A stretch of 64,000 bases of DNA from Helicobacter colisuis (GTDB taxonomy: Bacteria > Campylobacterota > Campylobacteria > Campylobacterales > Helicobacteraceae): contig NZ_JAMOKX010000002.1 in NCBI RefSeq assembly GCF_023646285.1, forward strand, positions 248,001 through 312,000. The letters are read 5' to 3'. Numbering within the stretch: the first letter of the stretch is position 1; each line of letters begins with the position of its first letter. The notes under the pieces are model-generated. The model did not search any database. It was not told where the DNA came from and saw only the letters and a list, made by a program, of their open reading frames with translations. Shown here piece after piece: positions 36,259-45,623 of the stretch. A program made the translations under genes and the position numbers.

Positions 36259-36282
36259 TCACAAGATTATGGAATCTTGTGA
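36259..36282. terminator. Bidirectional terminator between the methylase-like gene and feoB
   Basis: TCACAAGATT and AATCTTGTGA pair in a perfect 10-bp stem with a four-base loop. A-rich flank is upstream and ATTATATT downstream, which suits termination of the leftward feoB transcript and the rightward methylase-like gene. Confidence 0.65.
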
Positions 36283-36283
36283 A

Positions 36284-38401
36284 TTATATTAAAAAACTAG
36301 CAATTAATGCACCAATATAAGAGACAATATAGGCAGTAATAGTTGTTAATAAAAAGAGATAAACAATATATTTAAATCCGCCTGCTTCCTTTCCAAAAAC
36401 CACACTTGCAGCAAGGCAAGGATTATAAATCATAATAAATAAAATATAAGCAATAGCAACTTTTAAAGGAATGACTGCTTTGATAGTTTCCATTAAAGTA
36501 ACGCTACTTTCATCAACTTCTGCACCTAAGGAATATAAAACTCCCATAGTGGAAATGATAACTTCTTTAGCCGCAAGTCCGCTAAGCAAAGCCACACTCA
36601 TTTTCCAATCAAATCCTAGAGGCGCAAAGATTGGTTCAATGAGTTGTCCGGTTTTGCCTAAATAACTATTTTCAATAAGCTGTTCTTGCAAGGTAAATTC
36701 TAAAGCCTCTTTTTCTTCTTGAGTGCTAGCTTGTTCTATTTTTTGAGCATAGATAGCTTGGGTGTCTTCTTGGAGTGGGAAAGTGCTAGCAAACCAAATA
36801 AGAATTGTCGCAGCTAAAATAAAAGTTCCTGCTTTTTTGAGATACATTTTTGCTTTGTTATAGACAGAAAACCAAACAAGATTCCAATTTGGGATTCGGT
36901 ATTTTGGCATTTCCATTACAAAGGGTTCATCGGGTCCTTTAAAGACGCTAAGGCGTAAGATTTTTGCCATAATTAATCCAAATAAAGCCCCTAAAATGTA
37001 GATTCCAAAGAGCCAATTTCCTGCTTGTTCTGCGGGGAAAAATGCCCCTACAAAAAGCACATAAACAGGTAATCTAGCACCACAACTCATAAAATTGACA
37101 ATAAAAAGAGTGAGTAATCTATCTTTGCGGCTTTTGAGTGTTCTTGTAGCCATAAAAGCAGGCACCGAACAACCAAAGCCCGTAACAAGTGGTATAAAGC
37201 TTTTTCCGTGTAAGCCAAATTTGTGGAAGAATCCATCAAGTAAAAAAGCGACACGAGACATATAGCCTGTTGTCTCTAAAAGGGCGATTCCAAAAAATAA
37301 AATGATAATGTTAGGCAAAAATAAGATAACTGCGCCCACTCCGCCTATAACTCCATCTGCCAATAAAGATGCAATGTGTTCATTAGCGATATTTTCTTTA
37401 ATGCTATCGCCAATTCCAATAAAGAAGGATTCAATATAATCCATAGGAATCGCACCTAGCGTAAAGGTGAGCTGAAAAAGTAGCCACATAAGAGCCAAAA
37501 ATATAGGGATTCCAGCGTATTTATTGATAAGAATTTTGTCAATCTTTTTGGTGTAGTTTGGTAGAATTTTGTTTTCGTATTTAAGCGTTTCGGTTACTAA
37601 GCCATTTACAAAAGCATTTAAATCATCAATGAAAATATCGCTACTTGATTTGGTATTGTAGATAATATAGAGATTATTAAGAGATTCTTGTAAAAGCGGA
37701 GAGATTTCCATCCAAATGGGTTTTTCATGCAAGAATTTAAAGAGTTTTTCATCTTGCTTTAGAAGCAAAATGGCAATTTGTCGATTAGTGAGATTTAGCG
37801 ATTGAATATTTCTATCATTTTTGCTATTTAAAAATTCTTCAAGCCTAAGAATCTCAGTTTCAATTTCATTGCTATATACGCGTTTGTTTGATGAAGTGTT
37901 TTGCGTGTGTGTTTGAAGTGCCAAAAAGAGAAGTAATCTAAGATTTTCTTTGGTCTTAGCAGAGATTTTTAGGCAAGGGATTCCTAAGAGATTGCCAAGT
38001 TCTTTATGATTGATTTGCACCCCTTCTTTTTCTGCTTCATCACTCATATTAAGTGCTAGAATCATTTTCTTTTGGAGTTCTAGTAGCTGTGTGGTGAGTA
38101 GTAGATTGCGTTCAAGATTAGTTGAATCAACTACATTGACAATCAAATCATATTCTCCATTGTCAATAAAGTCTTTAGTGATTTTTTCTTCTTCGGAATA
38201 ACCATAAAGCGAATAAGTCCCAGGTAAATCGATGATTTCTAATTCATAGTCTTTGTAAGTGGTTTTGGCGTGAGCTTTTTCTATGGTTACGCCTGTGAAA
38301 TTTCCAACTTTCATATTTGAGTGGCACAGGGCATTGATTAATAAGCTTTTGCCGACATTGGGCTGCCCTACAAGAGCGATTTTGATACTTTTTTTATTCA
38401 T
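36284..38401 (-). CDS. feoB: Ferrous iron transporter FeoB
   Basis: An inner-membrane Fe(II) importer of 705 residues. Residues 1-165 form the cytoplasmic G domain (GQPNVGKSLLINAL as P-loop, FTGVTIEKA as switch I, DLPGTYSL as G3, LNMSDEAEKEG as G4), followed by a helical spacer and about ten membrane helices with the conserved GFGCSVPAFMATRT gate motif. It is the second gene of feoAB, overlapping feoA by 8 bases. A Fur-box-like sequence lies upstream of feoA. Confidence 0.97.
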   Translation of the reverse strand: MNKKSIKIALVGQPNVGKSLLINALCHSNMKVGNFTGVTIEKAHAKTTYKDYELEIIDLPGTYSLYGYSEEEKITKDFIDNGEYDLIVNVVDSTNLERNLLLTTQLLELQKKMILALNMSDEAEKEGVQINHKELGNLLGIPCLKISAKTKENLRLLLFLALQTHTQNTSSNKRVYSNEIETEILRLEEFLNSKNDRNIQSLNLTNRQIAILLLKQDEKLFKFLHEKPIWMEISPLLQESLNNLYIIYNTKSSSDIFIDDLNAFVNGLVTETLKYENKILPNYTKKIDKILINKYAGIPIFLALMWLLFQLTFTLGAIPMDYIESFFIGIGDSIKENIANEHIASLLADGVIGGVGAVILFLPNIIILFFGIALLETTGYMSRVAFLLDGFFHKFGLHGKSFIPLVTGFGCSVPAFMATRTLKSRKDRLLTLFIVNFMSCGARLPVYVLFVGAFFPAEQAGNWLFGIYILGALFGLIMAKILRLSVFKGPDEPFVMEMPKYRIPNWNLVWFSVYNKAKMYLKKAGTFILAATILIWFASTFPLQEDTQAIYAQKIEQASTQEEKEALEFTLQEQLIENSYLGKTGQLIEPIFAPLGFDWKMSVALLSGLAAKEVIISTMGVLYSLGAEVDESSVTLMETIKAVIPLKVAIAYILFIMIYNPCLAASVVFGKEAGGFKYIVYLFLLTTITAYIVSYIGALIASFLI

Positions 38402-38624
38402 TGATATTTCCTACTTTGATTGCTTTTGCTTCTTCTGCGCGTAAGATAATGCAGCTTCTATCAAGCTCTACTAGGATTGTAGAGCCACCTAATGAAGTTT
38501 CTAGTTTTTTGATTTTTTTGGATTTACAAATACCAAGACTGAAAAATCTATCTTTAAGCTGTGCATCAACATCTAATTCTGTGATGATTGCACTTTCACC
38601 ATCTTTTAAATCTTCAATTGTCAT
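38394..38624 (-). CDS. feoA: Ferrous iron transport protein FeoA
   Basis: A 76-residue SH3-like protein that supports FeoB. ITELDVDAQLKDRFFSLGIC and a C-terminal EEAKAIKV strand are the FeoA/DtxR SH3 pattern. The product binds FeoB in the cytoplasm. It is the first gene of the operon, with a Fur-like box at 38681-38712. Confidence 0.9.
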   Translation of the reverse strand: MTIEDLKDGESAIITELDVDAQLKDRFFSLGICKSKKIKKLETSLGGSTILVELDRSCIILRAEEAKAIKVGNINE

Positions 38625-38680
38625 AAGATGTCCCTTAAGAATTAGTTTAATTTGTATTGTAGTCTTAATACTCTTAGAGT

Positions 38681-38712
38681 AATATTAATATTGATTATCA
38701 TTTATAATAATA
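38681..38712 (-). promoter_or_regulatory. Fur-box-like operator upstream of feoAB
   Basis: AATATTAATATTGATTATCA followed by TTTATAATAATA lies 57-88 bases before the feoA ATG. It matches the GATAAT-type repeats and the TAATAAT-n-ATTATTA pattern reported for H. pylori Fur (recalled). Iron repression of feoAB by Fur is well known in Helicobacter, so this is the likely operator. Confidence 0.55.
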
Positions 38713-38779
38713 AAAAAGAGATTCCCATAAAACTAAAGTAATAAAATGGGGCAGGGGGTTAGGGGTGGATTTGCAGGTG

Positions 38780-38797
38780 TGAAACTTTTAGAATCTA
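38780..38797. repeat. 18-base direct repeat, copy 1
   Basis: TGAAACTTTTAGAATCTA occurs here and again at 39002-39019, identical over 18 bases. AGAATCT-type heptamers are frequent in this genome, so part of the match may be background. Confidence 0.6.
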
Positions 38798-39001
38798 TCT
38801 TTTGTGGTTAGGCGTTGTTAATTTCTTTGTTGAAAACGCAATCCAAATATGTTACAATTAGACAAAGTTCCTAGTTATCAATAAGACTTCAAGGAAGGCT
38901 TCCCTTAGTGGATAGATAGCGCAGGTCATCAATAATACTCCTTTTTAAATCTTAGAATCAGCGCAAAGAATTATTTAAAATGTTTATTATCTTTGTAAGT
39001 A

Positions 39002-39019
39002 TGAAACTTTTAGAATCTA
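39002..39019. repeat. 18-base direct repeat, copy 2
   Basis: Identical to the copy at 38780-38797; the distance between copy starts is 222 bases. It abuts the stop of the 84-residue ORF. Confidence 0.6.
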
Positions 39020-39022
39020 AGC

Positions 39023-39277
39023 TTATCTGCTTAAAAATTCATCAATAATTTCTAAAATCACTTTAAAATTTTCAAAATCTTCTTTTGTCCCATTTTCGCA
39101 AATCCAATTGCATATTTCTTGCTTATTCTTTATTTTATAATCTATAATTTTATCATTATCTTTTATGATGCTAAAATAATTATTTTGATTAAAATTTTTA
39201 TGATAATTTTCAAATAAATTATTATTAAAAAGATTTTCTATGCCTTTATCTAAAAAATTTTCTTCAAAAAATGGCAT
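39023..39277 (-). CDS. 84-residue Asn/Asp/Phe-rich protein of unknown function
   Basis: A short leftward ORF after hsdR, starting MPFFEENFLDKGIENLFNNN. It is rich in Asn, Lys and Phe, has no membrane segment, and ends FKVILEIIDEFLSR. A clear ribosome binding site is missing and 124 bases separate it from hsdR, so expression is uncertain. It may be a remnant of a longer gene or a small protein of the island. No family was recognised. Confidence 0.45.
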   Translation of the reverse strand: MPFFEENFLDKGIENLFNNNLFENYHKNFNQNNYFSIIKDNDKIIDYKIKNKQEICNWICENGTKEDFENFKVILEIIDEFLSR

Positions 39278-39401
39278 TTTATTGATTCTTGGTTTTTCCC
39301 TGATCCATGTGTAGCCAAAGCAGAGCTTTTTTAGGTTTCTATTGTGTTTAGATTTAATAGAAAGAATCCTTCCTTTACTCTTTGGCTAAATCTATTGTTT
39401 G

Positions 39402-42350
39402 CTAATATACAGAATCTAGCGATGCCCCATTTATTTCAGAGTATATAATTTCAAATATTTTATTTGTGATTCTCTCCTTAAAATCTTTATTATCATTAAA
39501 TTGTTGAAACAAGACAAGGTTTCTTTCTGCGACATCTTGAAATTTTTCAGAAAGTATTTCCTTAAACTTTATTTGCATATTTTGCTTATCAGTGTTATGT
39601 GCAATTTCTTTGAGTTTCTCATTTTGGCTTAGTTCATTTTTGACTTGTATGAGCTCTTGAGCTACCTTATCACTTTCTCCCCATTCTATGTTTCCATATT
39701 TTTCATTAAACTCTTTAATGATACTGGAGAGTTCTTGTAACTCTGCTTCTTGAGTTTTGCTAGAGCCATCTGCATTTGAAGGCAGCAGTTCTCCTTGTCC
39801 TTCCAAAATTATATTTTCACTTTTCACAAGCTGCACACGATAGCTATCAAAACTTACATTATCCAAAATCCCCTTTGCCAAATCCTCTGATCTCGGTGGA
39901 TTTATTTTTGCTATAAGTTTTTTAAGTAAAATATAGTGTTTTTCTAGATTGGTATCTTCATAGGGTAAAATTTGTGCTAAGAATGCATAATCTTTCAAAT
40001 AATTTTTTACCTTACTATAAAACTCTATTTTTTCATCATCGCTTTTTTGATTAAACCGATCTATCATTCTATCAAGTTGACTATGAATAATATTTTCTTT
40101 TTCTCGCCTTAGAATAGATTCTACAAAGATATCTATCTCATCTTGTGCATAAACTTCATACTCCAAAAGATTGCTTTTAAGTTCATAGATTCTCTCAATA
40201 TTGCTTTCTTGAGCTAGATAAGTTTGCTCATAGAATGCGCTAAAAGATTGTGCGATTTTTTCATGTGTATTTACAAAATCTAGCACACAAGTATCCTCCT
40301 TATTTGCACACACTCTATTTAATCGCGATAGCGTTTGCACCGCACTTATACCGCTTAAAGCTTTATCTACATACATCGTATGTAATAATGGCTCATCAAA
40401 CCCAGTTTGATACTTTTCTGCTACGATTAAGAATTTATACTCATCTTTTTTGAATTCATCTTTTAACATATTTTCACTAAATCCATTTAGCCTACTTTCG
40501 CTGTAAGTCCCATCATCGATATTCAACTCGCCTGAAAATGCGACAATTGCCTTGAATTGTGGATAATGGTTTTTTAAGTATTCCCTAAAAGAGAAATAAT
40601 AATTAAGTGCATTTTCTCTGCTTTTAGTTACTACCATAGCCTTTGCTCTAGCTCCTATTTTTTTGTAACTATGGACAAAAAAATGCTCAATCATTATTTC
40701 AACTTTTTTATCAATAGAATCTCTATGATTTTCTACATAGGCTTTTAGCTTTTTGTTGGCTTTTTTCTTGTCATAGAGCGGATTGTCTTCAATAGAAGAA
40801 AGAATTTTGTAATAACTCTTATAGGTCGTATAACCTTTTAATACATCAAGAATAAATCCTTCTTCTATTGCTTGTTTCATGGAATAGAGATGAAAAGGAA
40901 TAAATTTCTTTTCCCCATTCACCTCACAAGGCATTCCAAACATTTCTAGCGTTTTTGGCTTAGGCGTAGCAGTAAAGGCAAAATAAGAGGCATTTTTTTG
41001 CAATTTTTTATTTTTTATAATTTCTGTTATTTTATCTTCTGAATCTTGCTCATTTTCATCACTACTTCTATCTCTAATAGCTTCTCCCATTTTTTGCGCA
41101 CTTATACCGCTTTGACTAGAATGTGCTTCATCAATAATAATTGCAAAATGTTTTGCCTTAAGACTTGAAACCTCATCTAAGATATAGGGGAATTTTTGAA
41201 TGGTTGTGATAATAATCTTTTTGCCTTCTTCTAAAGCTTCTTTTAGTTGCTTACTTCCGTGCGTAATAGCTTCTACCACGCCGCTAACGCTCTCAAAGCT
41301 TTTGACATTGTCTCTAATCTGTTTATCTAATACCTTTCTATCTGTCACAACAATAATGCTATCAAAGATGAGTTTTGAATCCTTATCATGCAAACTTATA
41401 AGATTATGTGCAAGCCATGAAATAGAGTTGCTCTTGCCACTTCCTGCACTATGTTCTATCAAATAGCATTTTCCTACACCATTAACTTTCACATTATTTA
41501 AAAGCTTTTCTACTACATCAAATTGATGATAGCGTGGAAAAATGATTTTTTCTTGCTCTTTGTCTTTGATCATTTTCACAAAATCAAAAATAAGTGTAAG
41601 TAGAGTATCTTTTTTGAGTATTCTTTCCCAGAGATAAGCGGTTTTCACACCATTGCTTGGTGGATTTCCTGCACCGCAACTAAGCCCTATCTCACCGCTA
41701 CCATTATTTAATCCACGATTAAAAGGTAAGAATCTTGTCTTTTCTCTCTCTAGCTTGGTTGTCATAAAAGCAAGATCAGAATCTAGTGCAAAATGCACAA
41801 TACAATTTTGCAAAAATCTTTCTCTTGGATCTCTATCTTTTTTATATTGCTCTATTGCATTATAGACATTTTGCTCCGTAAAGGGGTTTTTTAGCTCGAT
41901 AGTGATCAACGGGATTCCATTGAGAAAAATTACCATATCTATGGAGTTTTGATTTTCCCTGCTATAGTAAAGTTGGCGAATGACTGAAAGAGTGTTTTTA
42001 TTGTAATTTTCTACACTATTACTATTTAAGGTATTACTTGGTTTTCTGTAAGCTAGATTTAACTTGATTCCACGCAATTCTATGCCATTTTGCAAAGACT
42101 TAACAATGCCTTGTTCTCTGATTTTAGAAGCAATGTGCTTTAGAATCTCATTTTTATAACTCTCTCCCAAACGCTTTTTAAGCTCATCTAATGCCTCAGC
42201 CTGTGTAGATTCCAAAAACTCTATAAACAACTCTTTATCAAGGCATAAATCTTTATCATAGTTTTGGCTCACTCTTTTTATATAGCCATTATTTTCTAAT
42301 AGATAAGTTCCTATAAAACTTTCTAAATCTTTTTCTTGGTAGTTAGGCAT
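39402..42350 (-). CDS. hsdR: Type I restriction enzyme R subunit
   Basis: The translocase/nuclease subunit, 982 residues. The N-terminal PD-(D/E)XK nuclease is visible as D138 and E152-L-K154 (IDMVIFLNGIPLITIELKNP). The SF2 helicase starts with Walker A HSAGSGKSNS (300-309), DEAH box IIIDEAHSSQSG and the late helicase motifs AEKYQTGFDEPLLHTMYVDK and VQTLSRLNRVC. The C-terminal helical part binds the HsdM/HsdS complex. It overlaps the upstream 653-residue gene by 8 bases (ATGCCTAA), so the two are translationally coupled. The system needs hsdM, which is frameshifted here. Confidence 0.95.
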   Translation of the reverse strand: MPNYQEKDLESFIGTYLLENNGYIKRVSQNYDKDLCLDKELFIEFLESTQAEALDELKKRLGESYKNEILKHIASKIREQGIVKSLQNGIELRGIKLNLAYRKPSNTLNSNSVENYNKNTLSVIRQLYYSRENQNSIDMVIFLNGIPLITIELKNPFTEQNVYNAIEQYKKDRDPRERFLQNCIVHFALDSDLAFMTTKLEREKTRFLPFNRGLNNGSGEIGLSCGAGNPPSNGVKTAYLWERILKKDTLLTLIFDFVKMIKDKEQEKIIFPRYHQFDVVEKLLNNVKVNGVGKCYLIEHSAGSGKSNSISWLAHNLISLHDKDSKLIFDSIIVVTDRKVLDKQIRDNVKSFESVSGVVEAITHGSKQLKEALEEGKKIIITTIQKFPYILDEVSSLKAKHFAIIIDEAHSSQSGISAQKMGEAIRDRSSDENEQDSEDKITEIIKNKKLQKNASYFAFTATPKPKTLEMFGMPCEVNGEKKFIPFHLYSMKQAIEEGFILDVLKGYTTYKSYYKILSSIEDNPLYDKKKANKKLKAYVENHRDSIDKKVEIMIEHFFVHSYKKIGARAKAMVVTKSRENALNYYFSFREYLKNHYPQFKAIVAFSGELNIDDGTYSESRLNGFSENMLKDEFKKDEYKFLIVAEKYQTGFDEPLLHTMYVDKALSGISAVQTLSRLNRVCANKEDTCVLDFVNTHEKIAQSFSAFYEQTYLAQESNIERIYELKSNLLEYEVYAQDEIDIFVESILRREKENIIHSQLDRMIDRFNQKSDDEKIEFYSKVKNYLKDYAFLAQILPYEDTNLEKHYILLKKLIAKINPPRSEDLAKGILDNVSFDSYRVQLVKSENIILEGQGELLPSNADGSSKTQEAELQELSSIIKEFNEKYGNIEWGESDKVAQELIQVKNELSQNEKLKEIAHNTDKQNMQIKFKEILSEKFQDVAERNLVLFQQFNDNKDFKERITNKIFEIIYSEINGASLDSVY

Positions 42351-44304
42351 TGTTAGCTCCCTTTATTTCTTCTTGTAATATTTTTATTTTTTCTTCTGAT
42401 TGTTTTGAATATTCTTGGTATTTTTTTATTTTATCTGCAAAAAACATTTTTCCTCCTAATATACTACTTAAAAAAGAGAAAATAATACTTATAATAATAT
42501 TCCATGCAGATTCTAGCGGTTTATATTGTGCAACAACAAAATAACTGCATATGCATAGAAGCATAAAAAATACAATAATTGCAGATATGCGTAAAAATTT
42601 GTAAATTTTAAGAGTTTTTTTATTTCTTTCAAACTCTTTTATTTCATATTTAAGTTTTTCACTTCTATAGTTTTTAATTTCGTCATCTTTACTTTTATTA
42701 TTTTGTTTTAATTTTTCATTTTCTTTTTGCAATTTACTTTTGTCTTGGTTTACCTCATTAACTTCATTGGTTAAATGTTCTATTTTATTTTCCATTGTAT
42801 TTATTTTTTCTTCTTTTATATTATGTTGTTGAATGAAATAATCCAAATCTACGCCACTCATATTAGAAAGAGAAACTATATTATCTTCATCAATGTCTTC
42901 AGGCTTGATATCCAACGATCGAAGATCAACTAAAATTTCTTTAGCTAGTTCTTTATCCATACCTTCTTTTATTTTCTTATCAAGTTGATTACGTAAATCA
43001 GTTTCGTGATTATGTAAATTAAGTGCTATAGATATTCTAGCTCTTACTTCAGGTTTAAAAATTAATAATTTATTATTGCTTTTAGAAAATTTTCCAAGTT
43101 TTAACCATAAAATATTAGTTAGATACATTACTTGTATTGCAATAGGAATTTTACTCTTAGAGGTAATTTTTATATATTTTGAAATATTTATATATTCATT
43201 TTCATCAGTTAAAAACAAATATTTAGAATTTTCTATGGTTGCTTCATTGTTTTTTCTCAATATATTTAGCTTATTTAAAAATTCTATTTTTTCATCATTA
43301 ACTTCAGGCAATTTTTCTTTTATATCACTTGAAACAATGTTAAATTGTTGATTTTTTTCTAAATTAAAATCTACCTCATCAATTTCTTTTTTTAATATAG
43401 TATTTTCTTTAAGTTTAGCAAATAATCTTATTTTTTCTTCTATAATTTTTAATGTATCATTGCCGCAACGATTTCTTATTGTTTTTGCTGCATCTTTCTC
43501 TTCAATATTTTTATTGTTTATTAAAGCATTGTTTATTAAAGCATTGAAGAAATTTTCTATCCGTTGTTCTTCTCTTGAGGTGTAATATAGATAAATTACT
43601 TTTTTACTTCTATTAATTTCTACAATTAAATCAAATAGTTCGTCTATTATTGAATTATAAAATTTTCCATTGTATCCCATAAAATGAAAAATAATTTCCA
43701 TATTTATATAAATTTTTAATTTTTCCCACTTTCTGCTATCAAATGTATCTTGATATTTTAATGCATTATACACAATAATACCATCGGATATATTATTTAA
43801 TAGAGGATTGTTCATATTTTTAATAATAAATTTATTAATATCATTTTCATAATTATTAAGTGTATTTCCTAAGAAATAATTAATCAATTCTTTGTTTAAT
43901 ATCTCTTTCTCTTTATCATCTGATAACATACCAGAATCTAAAGATGCATGTAATTGTTCAATTAACATTTTTTCTTTATCTATAATCTTTTCTAACTCAT
44001 TTTTTATGTATTGTGTGTCACTGTCAGCAATACAGTTGGAAAATTTTTTAGCATTTGTATCGAATTGTAATTTTTTATTTTTTACCATTACTTTTAATCT
44101 TTGTTCTATAACAGCTTTAGGTATATCAAATTCAAATTCATTTTTTAGACATTCATATATTTCAGTGTTGGTAAAATTATTTAGATTTTTATCGCATATT
44201 ATAAACACAATAAAAGAATCTAGTATCTCAAATAAATCTTTTCCTTGTTGTCGTAAAGAATGAAAAACTACCAAAGCTGATAATATTTGATATTTTTCTT
44301 CCAT
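42343..44304 (-). CDS. 653-residue coiled-coil membrane protein with possible PIN-like segment, inside the hsd operon
   Basis: No confident family. N-terminal residues ~1-90 look like a winged-helix (FTNTEIYECLKNEFEFDIPK). Residues 197-255 (LKIYINMEIIFHFMGYNG, then VIYLYYTSREEQRIENFF) are arranged like a PIN nuclease, but the first catalytic Asp (usually LDTN) is Asn. Residues ~360-430 (KYLFLTDENEYINISK, VMYLTNILWLKLGK) would be its C-terminal part. A long coiled coil (495-565) leads into two membrane helices (573-591, 602-618) and a final coiled coil. It lies between hsdS and hsdR, overlapping hsdR by 8 bases and following hsdS by 11. It has AAAAGGAGCAAT before its ATG. A role in the restriction system or an abortive response is inferred. 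Confidence 0.7.
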   Translation of the reverse strand: MEEKYQILSALVVFHSLRQQGKDLFEILDSFIVFIICDKNLNNFTNTEIYECLKNEFEFDIPKAVIEQRLKVMVKNKKLQFDTNAKKFSNCIADSDTQYIKNELEKIIDKEKMLIEQLHASLDSGMLSDDKEKEILNKELINYFLGNTLNNYENDINKFIIKNMNNPLLNNISDGIIVYNALKYQDTFDSRKWEKLKIYINMEIIFHFMGYNGKFYNSIIDELFDLIVEINRSKKVIYLYYTSREEQRIENFFNALINNALINNKNIEEKDAAKTIRNRCGNDTLKIIEEKIRLFAKLKENTILKKEIDEVDFNLEKNQQFNIVSSDIKEKLPEVNDEKIEFLNKLNILRKNNEATIENSKYLFLTDENEYINISKYIKITSKSKIPIAIQVMYLTNILWLKLGKFSKSNNKLLIFKPEVRARISIALNLHNHETDLRNQLDKKIKEGMDKELAKEILVDLRSLDIKPEDIDEDNIVSLSNMSGVDLDYFIQQHNIKEEKINTMENKIEHLTNEVNEVNQDKSKLQKENEKLKQNNKSKDDEIKNYRSEKLKYEIKEFERNKKTLKIYKFLRISAIIVFFMLLCICSYFVVAQYKPLESAWNIIISIIFSFLSSILGGKMFFADKIKKYQEYSKQSEEKIKILQEEIKGANNA

Positions 44305-44315
44305 ATTGCTCCTTT

Positions 44316-45623
44316 TTATAAGTTAATCCTACCACAAATTGCTTGATTTATAAGCGTATTTTTGTATTCTTTTATAAGTTTTATTTGTTTTTTGGTTTTT
44401 TCTATGATTTTATCTATCTTAGAGATTTTAGAATCTAAAAATTGTGCAATTTGCTCTTGCTCTTTTAGGGGTGGGATAAGGCATTGTGCTTCTTTTAAGA
44501 TAGACTTTGTAATACTAAAAACCTTTACCCCACTAACTCCTTTTCTTATTTGATTTCTTGTAAATACAGAATCAAACAAAAATGAAAAATACAAAGAATT
44601 AATTTTATAATTTTTTGGTTTTAAAGTGATTGTGTGGTATCCTGCAAAAATTGGTGTATTAGATTGAATACTTGTAAAATTCCCAGAACCCTCTATATCT
44701 TCAGAAGTATCTGCAAAAACAAAATCTCCTTTTTGTAGAAGTGATTGTGGTTTATTTGCAAGATGTGTTTTGCTCACAAATGGTAATCTATGGATAGATA
44801 AATCAAGGCGACATGGGTATTTAGAGTGAATCTCACCATAATTAACGCAAGGTATGCCACAGGGAATAAAATCCGCTTTAGTTATGTTCAATCCATTGCC
44901 AAGAAAAAAAAGCATTTTTAATTTTTTAATCTCCCAATGATTTGGAATCTCTCCCAAATATTCTATGCCACTATCTTTGAAAGTTACATTTGTATCAAGT
45001 CCTTTGGTAACGCATTCATTAATAAGGGATTGCTTTTTCTCATTTAGAAGCGTGATGAGCTTTTGCTTTTTCTCACAAAAGTTATCTATCTGTGCACATT
45101 TAGAATCTAAAAAATCTGCTATCCTTTTTTGCTCTTCTAGTGGTGGAGTAGGTAAAAACATTTTTTTAAAGTCTAAATAGTCTATACTTTCTCTAATCTC
45201 CATAATACCATAGGCAAATGTTCTTAAAAATTTCTGCACAGATTTTATCTGAAACAAGTAAGAGTAATAACCCATCAAATAATTTGGATTATTAATATAA
45301 AAAACTAAATAAATAGGACTAACCAAACCATTATATGCAGAAACCCCCAAAGAACCAATCACGGCATTCATTTTATTTAATACCAAATCATTAATCCTTG
45401 CAATCTTGTAGCCTTGCAAATCATCTTTTGATTTATTGCCTATATTTCCTTTTTCTTCATAGGGAATTACTCCAATATCTTTAACTAGAGAAAGAATTGT
45501 TTTTAACTCTAAATTATTATTTTGCTCGTTTCTTTGATTTAAAATTGCTTTAAGAGGCTTAATCTCCCAATGCTCTGGAATCTCCCCAAGCCATTCTATA
45601 CCACTATCTTTAAAAGCCCTCAT
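44316..45623 (-). CDS. hsdS: Type I restriction specificity subunit S
   Basis: The 435-residue DNA-recognition subunit with two target-recognition domains separated and followed by conserved helices. Each half begins with the same segment: FKDSGIEWLGEIPEHWEIKP at residues 3-22 and FKDSGIEYLGEIPNHWEIKK at about 216-235. The helical spacers (PPLEEQKRIADFLDSK and PPLKEQEQIAQFLDSK) are also duplicated. The ATG overlaps the original hsdM stop (ATGA). This pseudo-twofold layout is standard and favours recombination between halves that changes specificity. Confidence 0.95.
   Translation of the reverse strand: MRAFKDSGIEWLGEIPEHWEIKPLKAILNQRNEQNNNLELKTILSLVKDIGVIPYEEKGNIGNKSKDDLQGYKIARINDLVLNKMNAVIGSLGVSAYNGLVSPIYLVFYINNPNYLMGYYSYLFQIKSVQKFLRTFAYGIMEIRESIDYLDFKKMFLPTPPLEEQKRIADFLDSKCAQIDNFCEKKQKLITLLNEKKQSLINECVTKGLDTNVTFKDSGIEYLGEIPNHWEIKKLKMLFFLGNGLNITKADFIPCGIPCVNYGEIHSKYPCRLDLSIHRLPFVSKTHLANKPQSLLQKGDFVFADTSEDIEGSGNFTSIQSNTPIFAGYHTITLKPKNYKINSLYFSFLFDSVFTRNQIRKGVSGVKVFSITKSILKEAQCLIPPLKEQEQIAQFLDSKISKIDKIIEKTKKQIKLIKEYKNTLINQAICGRINL

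Larger units (their letters stand above)
38713..39022. other. About 310 bases without a gene between feoA and the restriction island
   Basis: Six-frame reading gives no credible ORF and no tRNA pattern was seen. The stretch contains two copies of an 18-base direct repeat (38780-38797, 39002-39019), a G-rich run (GGGGCAGGGGG near 38746), GGAAGGCTTCC (38894 region), and A/T-rich sequence. The island boundary on the feo side may lie here. Confidence 0.5.

Noticed and set aside
38830-38990. A tRNA, small CRISPR array or insertion element in the gene-free stretch
   Set aside because: No cloverleaf, no regularly spaced repeats and no transposase frame could be seen.
39312-39388. TAGCCAAAG / CTTTGGCTA inverted repeat near the hsdR end as an attachment site or terminator
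   Set aside because: Nine bases per arm with about 59 bases between them, no T run, and no integrase nearby; this can arise by chance in such DNA.
43892-44263. 123-codon frame on the + strand opposite the 653-residue gene
   Set aside because: It is an antisense shadow of an A/T-rich helical gene: no ribosome binding site, Phe/Ser/Ile-rich composition typical of the opposite strand of Lys/Asn/Glu codons.
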